In this document: piece by piece, positions 51,060-60,367 of the stretch
How positions within the stretch are numbered: the stretch's first letter is position 1
Layout of the letters: each line of letters opens with the position of its first letter
Origin: Tetrapisispora phaffii CBS 4417
Lineage: Eukaryota; Ascomycota; Saccharomycetes; Saccharomycetales; Saccharomycetaceae
DNA length: 64,000 nucleotides
Assembly: GCF_000236905.1 (NCBI RefSeq)
Contig: NC_016525.1
Location: 186,001-250,000 of the forward strand
Direction: 5' to 3'
Translations under genes and position numbers: made by a program
Notes under the pieces: model-generated
Databases searched by the model: none
What the model was told of the DNA's origin: nothing
What the model saw: the letters and a program-made list of their open reading frames with translations, nothing else

Positions 51060-52805
51060 ATGAGACTAATCTTCTTTTATCTGATACAATATTTATATAT
51101 ATCAATATGCACAGCTGCCTCAATCAAAGCAAATCTTCCAGTCATTGAAGTTATTGGAAATAAATTCTTTAACTCAGAGACACATGAACAATTCTTCCTC
51201 AAAGGTATCGCCTATCAACCAAGCAGAAGTTTAGATATGCTAATGGATGCTGATGAAACTTTTGAAACAAAATACATAGATCCATTAGCTGATCCTGACA
51301 TTTGTTTAAGAGATATCCCTTATTTGAAGAAATTGAATATTAATACAATTAGAGTATATTCAATCGATCCTACTAAATCTCATGAAACTTGCATGCAAGC
51401 ATTGGCAAACGAGGGTATATATGTGTTATTAGATTTAGCTGAACCAGATGTTTCGATTGCCAGGGATAATCCTACTTGGGATGTTACAATTTGGAAAAGG
51501 TATAGAGATGTAATTGATGCAATGAGCCAGTACACAAACATTTTAGGCTACTTTGCAGGGAACGAAGTTACAAATGACACGAGCAACACTGATGCTTCAC
51601 CATTTGTGAAAGCTGCTATCAGAGATACTAAAATGTACATAAAGAAGAACTCCTATAGAGAAATACCAGTCGGATATTCTACAAATGACGATGTAGACAC
51701 TAGAGACAACTTAGCTAAATATTTTGTATGTAAGAATGAAGACAAAAGTGCTGATTCTTCAATGATGGTTGCTGACTTTTATGGAATAAATATGTATGAA
51801 TGGTGCGGATATTCATCTTATGGAACAAGTGGTTATAAGGATAGAACAGAAGAGTTTAGGGATTATCCAGTTCCTATATTCTTCTCCGAGTTTGGCTGCA
51901 ACCTAGTAAGACCTCGACCATTCACTGAAGTTAGTGCTCTATTTGGCTCTAAAATGTCCAATGTATGGTCTGGTGGGTTGGCATACATGTATTTTGAGGA
52001 AGAAAACCAATATGGTGTTGTTGAAGTTTCTAAAAAGAATAGCAAAATAGTTAAAGAGTTACCGGATTTTAACTATCTTGAAACTCAGTACAAAAATGCC
52101 AATCCAAGTGGTGTCACTAAGGAAGAATATTTGAATTCTGCTAGTTACAAAAACTTGATTAACAATATCGAATGCCCAAAAAACTCATTGAATAATGAAT
52201 TTTTTGAGGAAGAACTTGAACTTGCATGGGAAGCAACTACGAACAATTTACCTTCGACTCCAAATACTGAGGAATGTGCATGTTTAAGTTCATATTTGCC
52301 TTGTAAAGCTTTAATTGGAGAAAGTTTAGTTAACACCTTTAATGTTGAAAATCATTTCAAGTATTTATGTGGTCAAGTAAATTGTCAAGAGATCATTGCA
52401 GATGGAAAGGCAGGTGTTTATGGGATATATTCATCATGTTCAACTGAGCAAAAATTATCTTTCCTTCTAAGTAAATTATATTACAATAATTTACATGAAG
52501 GTACGATGAGAAAAAGCGATAAAATATGTCCAGTACAAGATAAAGGGTTCTTTTATAATAAAAAATACGATACATTCAACAATGGCAATATTGACAATGT
52601 TTGTTCTCGTGAAAATATTATGAGTATCGAAAAGGCCTTAAAATCTGATTACACTAGAGCTAATAACAACAAAGTATCCGATCCACTGAAAGGTGGGAAT
52701 AAAAAGGATACACAGCGTGGTACCGAAATGAATGAGGGCTCTAAATATAGCACTAAAGTTGGAATGTTGGCAATATTCTTCTTTCTTGCTACAAGTTTAT
52801 TATGA
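51060..52805 (+). CDS. GAS2: GAS2, GH72 beta-1,3-glucanosyltransferase (GPI-anchored)
   Basis: A 581-residue protein with a signal peptide (MRLIFFYLIQYLYISICTAA). The GH72 catalytic domain has acid/base Glu in GYFAGNEVTND and nucleophile Glu in FFSEFGCN. A cysteine-rich X8/CBM43 domain (about residues 402-520) follows, starting ECACLSSYLPCKAL. A linker and a hydrophobic GPI signal (VGMLAIFFFLATSLL) form the end. It cuts and rejoins beta-1,3-glucan chains. Position after FKS1 matches YLR343W GAS2, which in S. cerevisiae is expressed in sporulation and builds the spore wall; the upstream MSE supports the same timing here. Confidence 0.93.
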   Translation: MRLIFFYLIQYLYISICTAASIKANLPVIEVIGNKFFNSETHEQFFLKGIAYQPSRSLDMLMDADETFETKYIDPLADPDICLRDIPYLKKLNINTIRVYSIDPTKSHETCMQALANEGIYVLLDLAEPDVSIARDNPTWDVTIWKRYRDVIDAMSQYTNILGYFAGNEVTNDTSNTDASPFVKAAIRDTKMYIKKNSYREIPVGYSTNDDVDTRDNLAKYFVCKNEDKSADSSMMVADFYGINMYEWCGYSSYGTSGYKDRTEEFRDYPVPIFFSEFGCNLVRPRPFTEVSALFGSKMSNVWSGGLAYMYFEEENQYGVVEVSKKNSKIVKELPDFNYLETQYKNANPSGVTKEEYLNSASYKNLINNIECPKNSLNNEFFEEELELAWEATTNNLPSTPNTEECACLSSYLPCKALIGESLVNTFNVENHFKYLCGQVNCQEIIADGKAGVYGIYSSCSTEQKLSFLLSKLYYNNLHEGTMRKSDKICPVQDKGFFYNKKYDTFNNGNIDNVCSRENIMSIEKALKSDYTRANNNKVSDPLKGGNKKDTQRGTEMNEGSKYSTKVGMLAIFFFLATSLL

Positions 52806-53076
52806 ACGAACAATTTATATTTATAATAAAAACAGATTAAATAAATATAGCAGCACTAGAATAACAAACTAAAGACTATAAAAAAATTTCATAACGATAT
52901 TTATTATAAAATATACATGTATATGTATGGATTTGTATATATAGTAATTACCTTACAATGTAGAGATACTTTTCTGTCCAGCAGTTATTATCACGGAATA
53001 TATTATTTAGTAACTATGTTTGTCGTATTATGCGCATCAAATAATCTACTTCTTATATATATATATACATATATAT

Positions 53077-53292
53077 TCATGAACTGTTCAACAATTCATG
53101 AGACTTCAATATATCATATTTTGATATGCTTATTGGTTTTGAACTAACATGTCTTCCTGAACCAAATAAAGCTACACCTTTAAATATACTCCTACGTGTC
53201 CAGCTCCTTTTTCCATTATTCTCTGAGTTGCTAGAGCTCTTTGTTGTCTTATCTTGTGTAGTTTCTTTATTGAGATGTCCAGTCATTATCAT
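53077..53292 (-). CDS. Small CIS1/YGR035C-like protein (tentative)
   Basis: A 71-codon ATG frame, basic and Ser-rich, with a central patch reading KRSWTRRSIFKGVALFGSGRHVSSKPI. It lies on the minus strand after GAS2. In S. cerevisiae both tracks have a small minus-strand gene shortly after this point, YLR346C (CIS1) and its duplicate YGR035C; both are Pdr1/Pdr3-responsive small proteins of unclear function. I assign it from position and size; I cannot confirm similarity by eye. RPL26, normally just before, is absent. Confidence 0.45.
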   Translation of the reverse strand: MIMTGHLNKETTQDKTTKSSSNSENNGKRSWTRRSIFKGVALFGSGRHVSSKPISISKYDILKSHELLNSS

Positions 53293-55251
53293 ATGTTACT
53301 TATTTCAATCAATGACGACTTTAATCTGACCAAGGATGTTTGTGTTTGTTTGCTGATATATGAATAGTTTTTGGGAAGTGAACTTATTCCTTCTTATATA
53401 CATATTATATGTTTATCAAAGATCAAGGATACTCACACTTTCTAAATGCTGGACACAGTAAATACAACATCCTGAGCTTTTATTAAGTATACTTATCCAA
53501 TGGAATCAAATATTTTCTCAATCAAAATGCGTAGTTAACAAGGGAAGCTGGTAACTCTAATAATTAATACGAACAAAGGAACAGATTCAGCAATATCTGG
53601 AAAACGGGCAAGTACAACAAACTATGAATGTAAATATATTACATCCTACAAGGATTATTGGTCTACCCTCTTTCCAGATTGATGTGACTCTTGGATAGAA
53701 AGCCTCTCGAGAAGCTTTCCAACTACTTTTATGAATAAATTCCGTATTCCTAATACATTCCCCTCTAAATCTCAACAGCGTGAAAATAGAATTATAGATC
53801 TCCAGATTTTAGGACGAAACGGTAAATATTATATAATCACCAAGAAAGTGATGTGAAATACGTTTCAACCAACGTGTTTGTTGCCCAAAAGGTGGGCTAA
53901 AGCTGCGAGTTGGATAGCATCAAGGTGATTAAAACTCTTGAGCAGTTTCAACCCCAAGAAGTGGTGGATTGAAGCCATTGGAAGCTCTCTACTTTATATA
54001 TCTCATGAAGTAAGAAGGAACGCAGCAGCAATACACGGATCTGACGGTTCCGTAACGTGCTTCCACGAGTTCCGCCTGCGGAACAAAAAAACCGTGTAAG
54101 AAACAGCAATAACAGAGACTTGGTCCCAACGAAAGACTTTGTTAAATTCACTATTGTGCTGATTTGTGTAGAGGGAAGATATAGCTACTTCTTACGAACA
54201 TGGGTACCCCGATGGATGGAACATTTGTTCCTCATTAACAACAGTTCGATAGAGTAAAAAAGGGTAAGAGTAATATTGCCAATACTTTTGAAATGATCGT
54301 AGCATACCACATGGTACAATATTCTTGTTAACAAATAATTTTACAAGCATATATATTTGTATATATCAATGCTAAGACAGGAATTAACTTGTTGCAACGA
54401 ACGAGGTATTGCAACTCATGAACTTTTCCAATACTGGTTTCGTAAGCGTTTTCCCTTTACGGACGTTTTTCGATGTTTTTCTTGATTTTTAGCCAGCAAA
54501 GCGCCACTTTAGGAAATAATTTCAGTTAAGCGTGTACAAAAAGGGAAATTCACCAGAATTAGTTGGTCCCTGAGATTCTCGACACTGGTTATGTTGACAT
54601 TAATGAACAAAGCTCAAACGACAGTAATTATAGTTTTGTTAATAGTCAATATTTAATTGTTTATAAAAAATGTATAGACTCTACCTAGGTAAAACATCCT
54701 CATGTATATAAGCAGTAATTTCAAGACAGGTACTATTATAAACAATGTAGATGCTGCTAATGTTTACATTTTTGTATTGTTTAGCAACAAAGAGATACCA
54801 GGTTACGCCAAGTTTGGTCTACAACAGTTTGAAAATCTTGTTTTAGTTGAAGTAAATTGGCTACTATAAAAATAAAGTGTTTAAAATACGTACTTGTAGA
54901 AGTTCCATCTTCATATTCAATTGAAATCTCAAGCTTACTTATGAAAAATGAACTTATCAGTTACCAACTGCTTATTAGTGTTAATTGCCATCAATCAAAC
55001 TTTCGCCAAAATCTGAAGAGTACCATTTCAAAAGCTAACGAGAATATATTGTTTTCATATATATATATTTTTTTATCTTCAATAAGTTACCAACTACAAT
55101 TCAATCTCTAACATCCTAATTTAAGTCATTCTTTTACATTTTTTTTATTCAAACAATCATAATATTTACACAACATTAAATTTAAGTCATTCGTTTTATA
55201 CAATTCAACAGTAATTAGACAAGAAAACATAAATATACAATATCTTTAGCA
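53293..55251. other. Long spacer before BUD8/9
   Basis: Nearly 2 kb without a supported gene. It contains a cluster of CGG/CCG triplets at 54035-54084 (separate entry). The rest is AT-rich with several TATATA runs. KAP95, DIC1, ORM1/2, CAX4, ACB1 and NIT3, found between these neighbours in S. cerevisiae, are all missing, so the spacer is probably what remains after gene loss. Confidence 0.5.
54035..54084. promoter_or_regulatory. Cluster of CGG/CCG half-sites including a 7-bp-arm palindrome
   Basis: Within 50 bp there is CGG-N6-CGG (from 54037), ACGGTTCCGT and the inverted repeat GTTCCGC-CT-GCGGAAC (54069-54084). The last contains CCG-N4-CGG, the everted spacing used by Leu3-type Zn2Cys6 factors; the first has the direct-repeat spacing of Hap1-type factors. 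None is a consensus PDRE. It lies about 780 bp upstream of the small minus-strand gene and 1.2 kb upstream of BUD8/9. Confidence 0.35.
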
Positions 55252-56823
55252 ATGGACCAAGACTTTGAGCAAGTTACACATAACAGCGATTTTCTTTCAA
55301 TTTTATCAGATTATGACAGCGACGTACAATCATATATATCTACAAATGATATTTACAGAAAAGAGTCCGCAGAAGAAAATAATAAGGAAAGCCCTTCTTC
55401 CTCTAAATCATTCTTTATTGAAAACTTTCCAGAGAATGTGAATGACAGTTCTGCTAACTCTCTCCAACAAACTCCAAGAAAATTCGGAGTTTACATAAAT
55501 GAATCAGCATTTGCTTCAATGAACAAAACCTCTAAAAGGCGTATGCAAAAAACGATCTCAAAAAATAACTCATCAACTACATCGATTAATAATTTAATCA
55601 ATGATAACATTGAAAAACCGTTCCATTATAACTCCGAAAATGGTAGTAGTTTAAATACTATCTCAACAAAAATGTTACTGAGTAACCAAGATGTAAAATT
55701 AAACCAACAAAAACCTGTCGCATCTATAAATATCTACCCTGAAAATATTGAATCGCCAGATAGAGTTACTTCTTCTTTATATTCACCTCTTCATGGAAAC
55801 CACAATTCTCTAAGTCAAGTTAAAGAATCATTACCTTTTTTTGTTGAACCTAGAGAAATATACAGTAGTGCACAAGCGTCATTGGCGCATTCTTGTGCAA
55901 CAACAAATTCTTCAAATTATTATAATGATACAATTCCTGCCATTGATCAAGCACAACAAATTAGAAAGAGTAATGTTGCCAAAACTCCAGTTTTAAGTAT
56001 CTCAAAATCTAAATTCAGTCCAATAAAATATAATTTGAAGAAAGTGTCTAAGACAGAAAGTATTAAAAAAAAAGGATCTTCTCTGTTTTCCAGCTCAAAA
56101 AATAAATTAGAACAATCAAGTTCAAGGCCATCTCTGACTTCTCCTCAACCTAAATCATTATTAAAAAATCATCTGTCCTTTGCCAACGATAAAATCGAGG
56201 GCGCTAATGATGGATCACTACCAAATGGTAATAAAAATGCTGTTCAATCATCTTATCCTCCAAGTCTTCCTGATCTGTCTTATGGAAATGAATTCGCAGA
56301 ATCACAAATTGATCTGACTCTTGACACGTTACAAAATTTTAGAAGCAAAACTTATAGGAGATACAACATCGATGTAGAAGCAATGGGAAATTTATTTCAA
56401 GAAGAGAATGAATACAATAGCATCACTGGGTCATATGATGGAATAAATGATGATGTATTTGAACATATACCTATTCAACATATCGACTCCAATTCAATTT
56501 ATAATTTTGATTCTGAAATTTCTGGATATCTACAAATATACAGCATTTGGAGAATTCTCTTAGTAGTCAGTGGCTGTATATTGGTTCTACCTCTTTTCTT
56601 CATAATTGGAGTTGGTAAGAAAGAAAAGAAAATCATTTCAGATTACAAATTAATGAAGATGGTTCTAAATAAGAATCACAGAATTGGATTAATGAAGGGA
56701 TTCCATTGGGAACTGGACCTTCAATGGCTACGAACTACTTTCTTGATCCTCGGCGTTATAGAAACGATTGCAATTATGGCATGCATTGCTGTTGGATTCA
56801 GCGTAGGAATTACCAGTGAATAA
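55252..56823 (+). CDS. BUD8: BUD8/BUD9, bipolar bud-site landmark protein
   Basis: A 523-residue protein (S. cerevisiae Bud8 603, Bud9 547). The Ser/Asn-rich N-terminal part is extracellular and would be heavily glycosylated. Two C-terminal transmembrane helices (about 429-452, IWRILLVVSGCILVLPLFFIIG; about 496-518, FLILGVIETIAIMACIAVGF) flank a short basic cytoplasmic loop (KKEKKIISDYKLMKMVLNK), the arrangement of Bud8 and Bud9. They mark the distal and proximal poles for diploid budding. The next gene, MTE1, follows BUD9 in S. cerevisiae (YGR041W-YGR042W), and TAL1 follows BUD8, so the duplicate is undecided. Confidence 0.88.
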   Translation: MDQDFEQVTHNSDFLSILSDYDSDVQSYISTNDIYRKESAEENNKESPSSSKSFFIENFPENVNDSSANSLQQTPRKFGVYINESAFASMNKTSKRRMQKTISKNNSSTTSINNLINDNIEKPFHYNSENGSSLNTISTKMLLSNQDVKLNQQKPVASINIYPENIESPDRVTSSLYSPLHGNHNSLSQVKESLPFFVEPREIYSSAQASLAHSCATTNSSNYYNDTIPAIDQAQQIRKSNVAKTPVLSISKSKFSPIKYNLKKVSKTESIKKKGSSLFSSSKNKLEQSSSRPSLTSPQPKSLLKNHLSFANDKIEGANDGSLPNGNKNAVQSSYPPSLPDLSYGNEFAESQIDLTLDTLQNFRSKTYRRYNIDVEAMGNLFQEENEYNSITGSYDGINDDVFEHIPIQHIDSNSIYNFDSEISGYLQIYSIWRILLVVSGCILVLPLFFIIGVGKKEKKIISDYKLMKMVLNKNHRIGLMKGFHWELDLQWLRTTFLILGVIETIAIMACIAVGFSVGITSE

Positions 56824-57204
56824 TGTTCCATTCTCCAACATTACCCATTTCATACAATTGTATTATCATGAAAACACTATACATCTATGAAGAAAAGTGA
56901 ATTTAAATGAAATTCATATGCATCAACAGTCAGTAAATTAATACCTCACTATGTAACTTTACGTAAGTACCAAGACTATATTAATAAATACAGTACTTCA
57001 GTGAGTCTTCCTAAGCATCTTGTAAAGCTTCAAAAGATTGAGATGAGATGAGATGAGATGAGCTTACTTATTTAACGCGCATTATATAAAGGGAACGATA
57101 AGACAAAAACAACACCAAATTTTAAATTCATTTTAATAAGTGCAGATATAAAGAAAGATTCAGGAATACCAGCGTATATGATAGTGTAGTGATACAGCTA
57201 TAAC
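56824..57204. other. Spacer BUD8/9 / MTE1
   Basis: Contains a GAGAT pentanucleotide repeat (57040-57063) and an MCB-like ACGCGC at 57075-57080; nothing else was recognised. Confidence 0.5.
57040..57063 (+). repeat. GAGAT pentamer repeat with iterated PAC core
   Basis: Nearly five GAGAT units end in GATGAGATGAGC, so the repeat also spells overlapping PAC-like cores. It is about 140 bp before the MTE1 ATG. MTE1 is not a ribosome-biogenesis gene, so a PAC role is doubtful. Confidence 0.7.
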
Positions 57205-58188
57205 ATGAACTCACATATTACAGAGTATCAGTGTCAATACACCGATCAAATCAGAAAAAAGAATAAGGTATGGCATGATGGCAAACTAAAATATTTCCAA
57301 ATCAATGATAAGTTTCAGCTATTCAGAGAAGAAGATAATATACAAATATCATCTCAATTTATTACAAATAAAAAAGAAGTAGAATATATACTTGATCCTG
57401 AGAATTTTGATAATATTGAACATAAAATATTTGGTAAATATATAGTAATAATATTGGAGAAAATAAACGAATATGACAAAGAAGTGAAGATCACTCTTAA
57501 ACATAACAATATCCCTCCATCTCAAGCGAATACTATTCATTTCAATAATAACACACTGCATTTAAATGGCCAATCAGTAACTAATACAAAATCCAATAGT
57601 CTCCAAGGGAAAGTAATAGTAAAGAAACCTCTTTCGAGGATCATAACATCGAAAGTGATAGCAGATACTTCCTCTATTTCAGGAACTTCTTTAGCATTAA
57701 AAATGAATAAGCCTTTTAAACGTCCAAGAATGGCTAATCATCCGGATTCTAATCTTTCGAGGAAGATCGTTAAAAATAGGCCTAGTGTGAGAACTGATAA
57801 CGTAAGATTAAAAGAAGAAGATACAAGTAACAATGATACTAATATCAAGTCAAATGAACTTCATAACAATGATGCTAATACCAATTTAAATAAACCTAAA
57901 CCTCCTCTAATTCCGAGTGAAAATGAGAAGTTGCAAGCCAATGTCGAGGAAACATTGGTTGAGAAGCAAAGTACAAGTCCAATTACAAATAATATCATCA
58001 TAGACAAACATTACGCACAAGATAAACCACCGTTGGAGAAGCAAATTAATACAGATAATATTCTTCCAGAAGAGAAAAAAATTTCAAAATCAATCATTCA
58101 AAAGTTACCAAATAAACAATCATCATCGAGGATAATTAGTGGTAGAACTAAAATACGTAGCATTAGTCATAAACCTATTAGTCTCTGA
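57205..58188 (+). CDS. MTE1: MTE1, DUF2439/ZGRF1-like D-loop-binding repair protein
   Basis: A 327-residue protein (S. cerevisiae Mte1 271). The DUF2439 domain occupies about residues 8-85 and shows YTDQIRKKNKVWHDGKLKYF, followed by the VEYILDPENFDN pattern. The rest is basic and low-complexity, with repeated SSRIIS/SRIITS motifs that look like short interaction peptides. Mte1 binds D-loops and supports the Mph1 helicase in crossover control and telomere maintenance. Position between BUD9 and NQM1 matches YGR042W. Confidence 0.9.
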   Translation: MNSHITEYQCQYTDQIRKKNKVWHDGKLKYFQINDKFQLFREEDNIQISSQFITNKKEVEYILDPENFDNIEHKIFGKYIVIILEKINEYDKEVKITLKHNNIPPSQANTIHFNNNTLHLNGQSVTNTKSNSLQGKVIVKKPLSRIITSKVIADTSSISGTSLALKMNKPFKRPRMANHPDSNLSRKIVKNRPSVRTDNVRLKEEDTSNNDTNIKSNELHNNDANTNLNKPKPPLIPSENEKLQANVEETLVEKQSTSPITNNIIIDKHYAQDKPPLEKQINTDNILPEEKKISKSIIQKLPNKQSSSRIISGRTKIRSISHKPISL

Positions 58189-58389
58189 TATTGATCAACA
58201 ATATCAAAATCGAGAAACTAATTAGAATAATTCATAATAAAAAATAAAATATCTTATTTTAAAGTAAATTATATATGTATTGTTCATAGTCCAAATATTA
58301 GGTTAAATAGAAGATGAGGGACAGTCAACATTATGTCGCCTGACTTTTCATAAAATTAACATAAAACGCAAGCTCTTAGACAGTAACAA

Positions 58390-59439
58390 TTATTTATTGA
58401 TGTGCTTCGAGATGATTTTATCTTTAATAATTCCATGTAAGGTCTGAGCGTCTTTGGCAAAGTTTCTGATACCTTCTGCTAATTTTTCAGTAGTCATTGC
58501 ATCTTCATTTAACTCAAAACGGAATTTAGATTCATCATTTATAAATGATGTTTTATCTTCACCTTCCTTTTTAGCTGTTTCTGGATCCAATGATCTAGTT
58601 ACATCTTCCGTACTGTTATTAAGCTCATCTAATAACTTCAAAGAGATTGTTAAGAAATCAATACCACCCAAAGCCTTCAACTCATCAACAGTTCTAAATG
58701 AAGCTCCCATGACAATTGTCTTATAGCCATGTTTTTTATAATAATTGTAGATCCTTCTTACAGAGTGAACACCTGGGTCATCTTCAGCTGTATAGGTTTT
58801 ATTGTAAGTGTTTTTATACCAATCCATGATTCTACCTACAAATGGGGAAATCAATGAAACTCCTGCCTCTGCAGCAGCCACTGCCTGTGGGAATGAGAAT
58901 AACAAGGTACAGTTGACATGAATACCATACTCCTTCTCTAAGACCTTTGCTGCTTGGATACCTTCCCAAGTGGAAGATAGTTTAATCAAAACCCTTTCTT
59001 TGGAGATACCATCATCTTCATATAGTTTGATAATTTCCTTAGCCTTATTGATACTACCTTCCTTATCAAACGAGTATTTGGCATCTACTTCAGTAGATAC
59101 TCTTCCCGGTACAATCTTCAAAATCTGTTCTCCAAAAGCCACTAATATTCTGTCAAAAATTGCTTCACACACTTCTGGCGTGACATCAGATTCAGTCTTA
59201 ATCTTTTTAGCAGTGACATATTTTTCAATAACAGAATCGACCAACTCAGTGTAAGCCTCTTTCTCACTGGCCTTCAAAATCAAAGTTGGGTTTGTAGTCG
59301 AATCCTGGGGTTTATACTGGCTTATCATCTCAAAGTCACCTGTATCGGCGACAATGGTGGTCCCTGTTTCCCTCAATTTCTCAAGAGTTGTTTGACCACT
59401 TTTGGAGCTTCCTGTGTTTTGCTTCTTGCTGACTGGCAT
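58390..59439 (-). CDS. TAL1: TAL1/NQM1, transaldolase
   Basis: The first ATG on this strand is at 59439, giving 349 residues; the open frame before it uses no ATG. It is a class I transaldolase of the pentose phosphate pathway, exchanging dihydroxyacetone units between sedoheptulose-7-phosphate and glyceraldehyde-3-phosphate. Signatures are DSTTNPTLIL (about residues 45-54) and RVLIKLSSTWEGIQAAK, whose Lys forms the Schiff base. S. cerevisiae has TAL1 (YLR354C) and NQM1 (YGR043C); this is the only copy in the window, and context fits both. The N-terminus (MPVSKKQNTGSSKSGQTTLEKL) resembles Tal1's Lys-rich start slightly more. Confidence 0.93.
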   Translation of the reverse strand: MPVSKKQNTGSSKSGQTTLEKLRETGTTIVADTGDFEMISQYKPQDSTTNPTLILKASEKEAYTELVDSVIEKYVTAKKIKTESDVTPEVCEAIFDRILVAFGEQILKIVPGRVSTEVDAKYSFDKEGSINKAKEIIKLYEDDGISKERVLIKLSSTWEGIQAAKVLEKEYGIHVNCTLLFSFPQAVAAAEAGVSLISPFVGRIMDWYKNTYNKTYTAEDDPGVHSVRRIYNYYKKHGYKTIVMGASFRTVDELKALGGIDFLTISLKLLDELNNSTEDVTRSLDPETAKKEGEDKTSFINDESKFRFELNEDAMTTEKLAEGIRNFAKDAQTLHGIIKDKIISKHINK

Positions 59440-60367
59440 GTTTAGTAATTTCCCTGTATTCCTATACAATTTCAAATAAACCGTATCGTTTATAACATGT
59501 ATTTAAAGGCTAACTCCAAATCAACCTGGCTAATAAACATTGAAATAGTTTTATTAACCACATACACGTATATATATATATATGTGTGTATAGCAAGTAA
59601 GTACACTTTCATTAATTGGCAAACCTCAAAAAGTACACCATACAGAGTAATCACTCCCTAAAATAAAGAACCACAGAACTTTTTCTGCTACATAAATGAA
59701 ATGAGGTGTACCGTCAAATAGTACAAGGTAATATAACTTCACCCAATGGTTAATATTCATTTCCAATTGCAACTCATAATAAATTTATTCATTGTGCCTC
59801 AACAGATATTTATAATCGCATATCCCTTTCTCTTTTGTAATTACTTCTCTTTTTTTTCCGTTGTCCACACTATAACCATAATATTGAACAACATATTGCA
59901 TTTACTTAAATTACCAACTACAAACACTTTCAACTAACTTAGTTGAAGTTTTAATTAAATATAACCTCATTACAACAATTTGTGACACTGACATTCCCAT
60001 TTCCAGTGTGTCATTTCATTGTTTTATGTTACCCGCACGAATTTGAATTGTTACCAATTTCCGATTTAACATCAGAGCGAAATTGTAAAACAACTTATTA
60101 TTGAAATTGTTTTAAGCAATATCTATGGAGGAAACATGTTAGAAACAATACGTTATTACCTTAACAATAATTGAATTCAATGGCCATATGGTAAGTTATC
60201 TATTCTCAGCATTTTTATTTGCATCATAGCCAACAGTTACTTTGAGTTTTTTCAACCAAGAAGACAACATTACAAGAACACTAAAATATTCATCGGAAGT
60301 TAATACCAGATAAGATTTTGTCAGTTTTTTTGATCAGTATAGAAATTATAGATATATTGATGATATA
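59440..60367. other. Divergent spacer TAL1/NQM1 and RSC1/2
   Basis: AT-rich, with an imperfect inverted CACGTATATA-type repeat at about 59560-59595. No gene or RNA was recognised. Confidence 0.5.
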
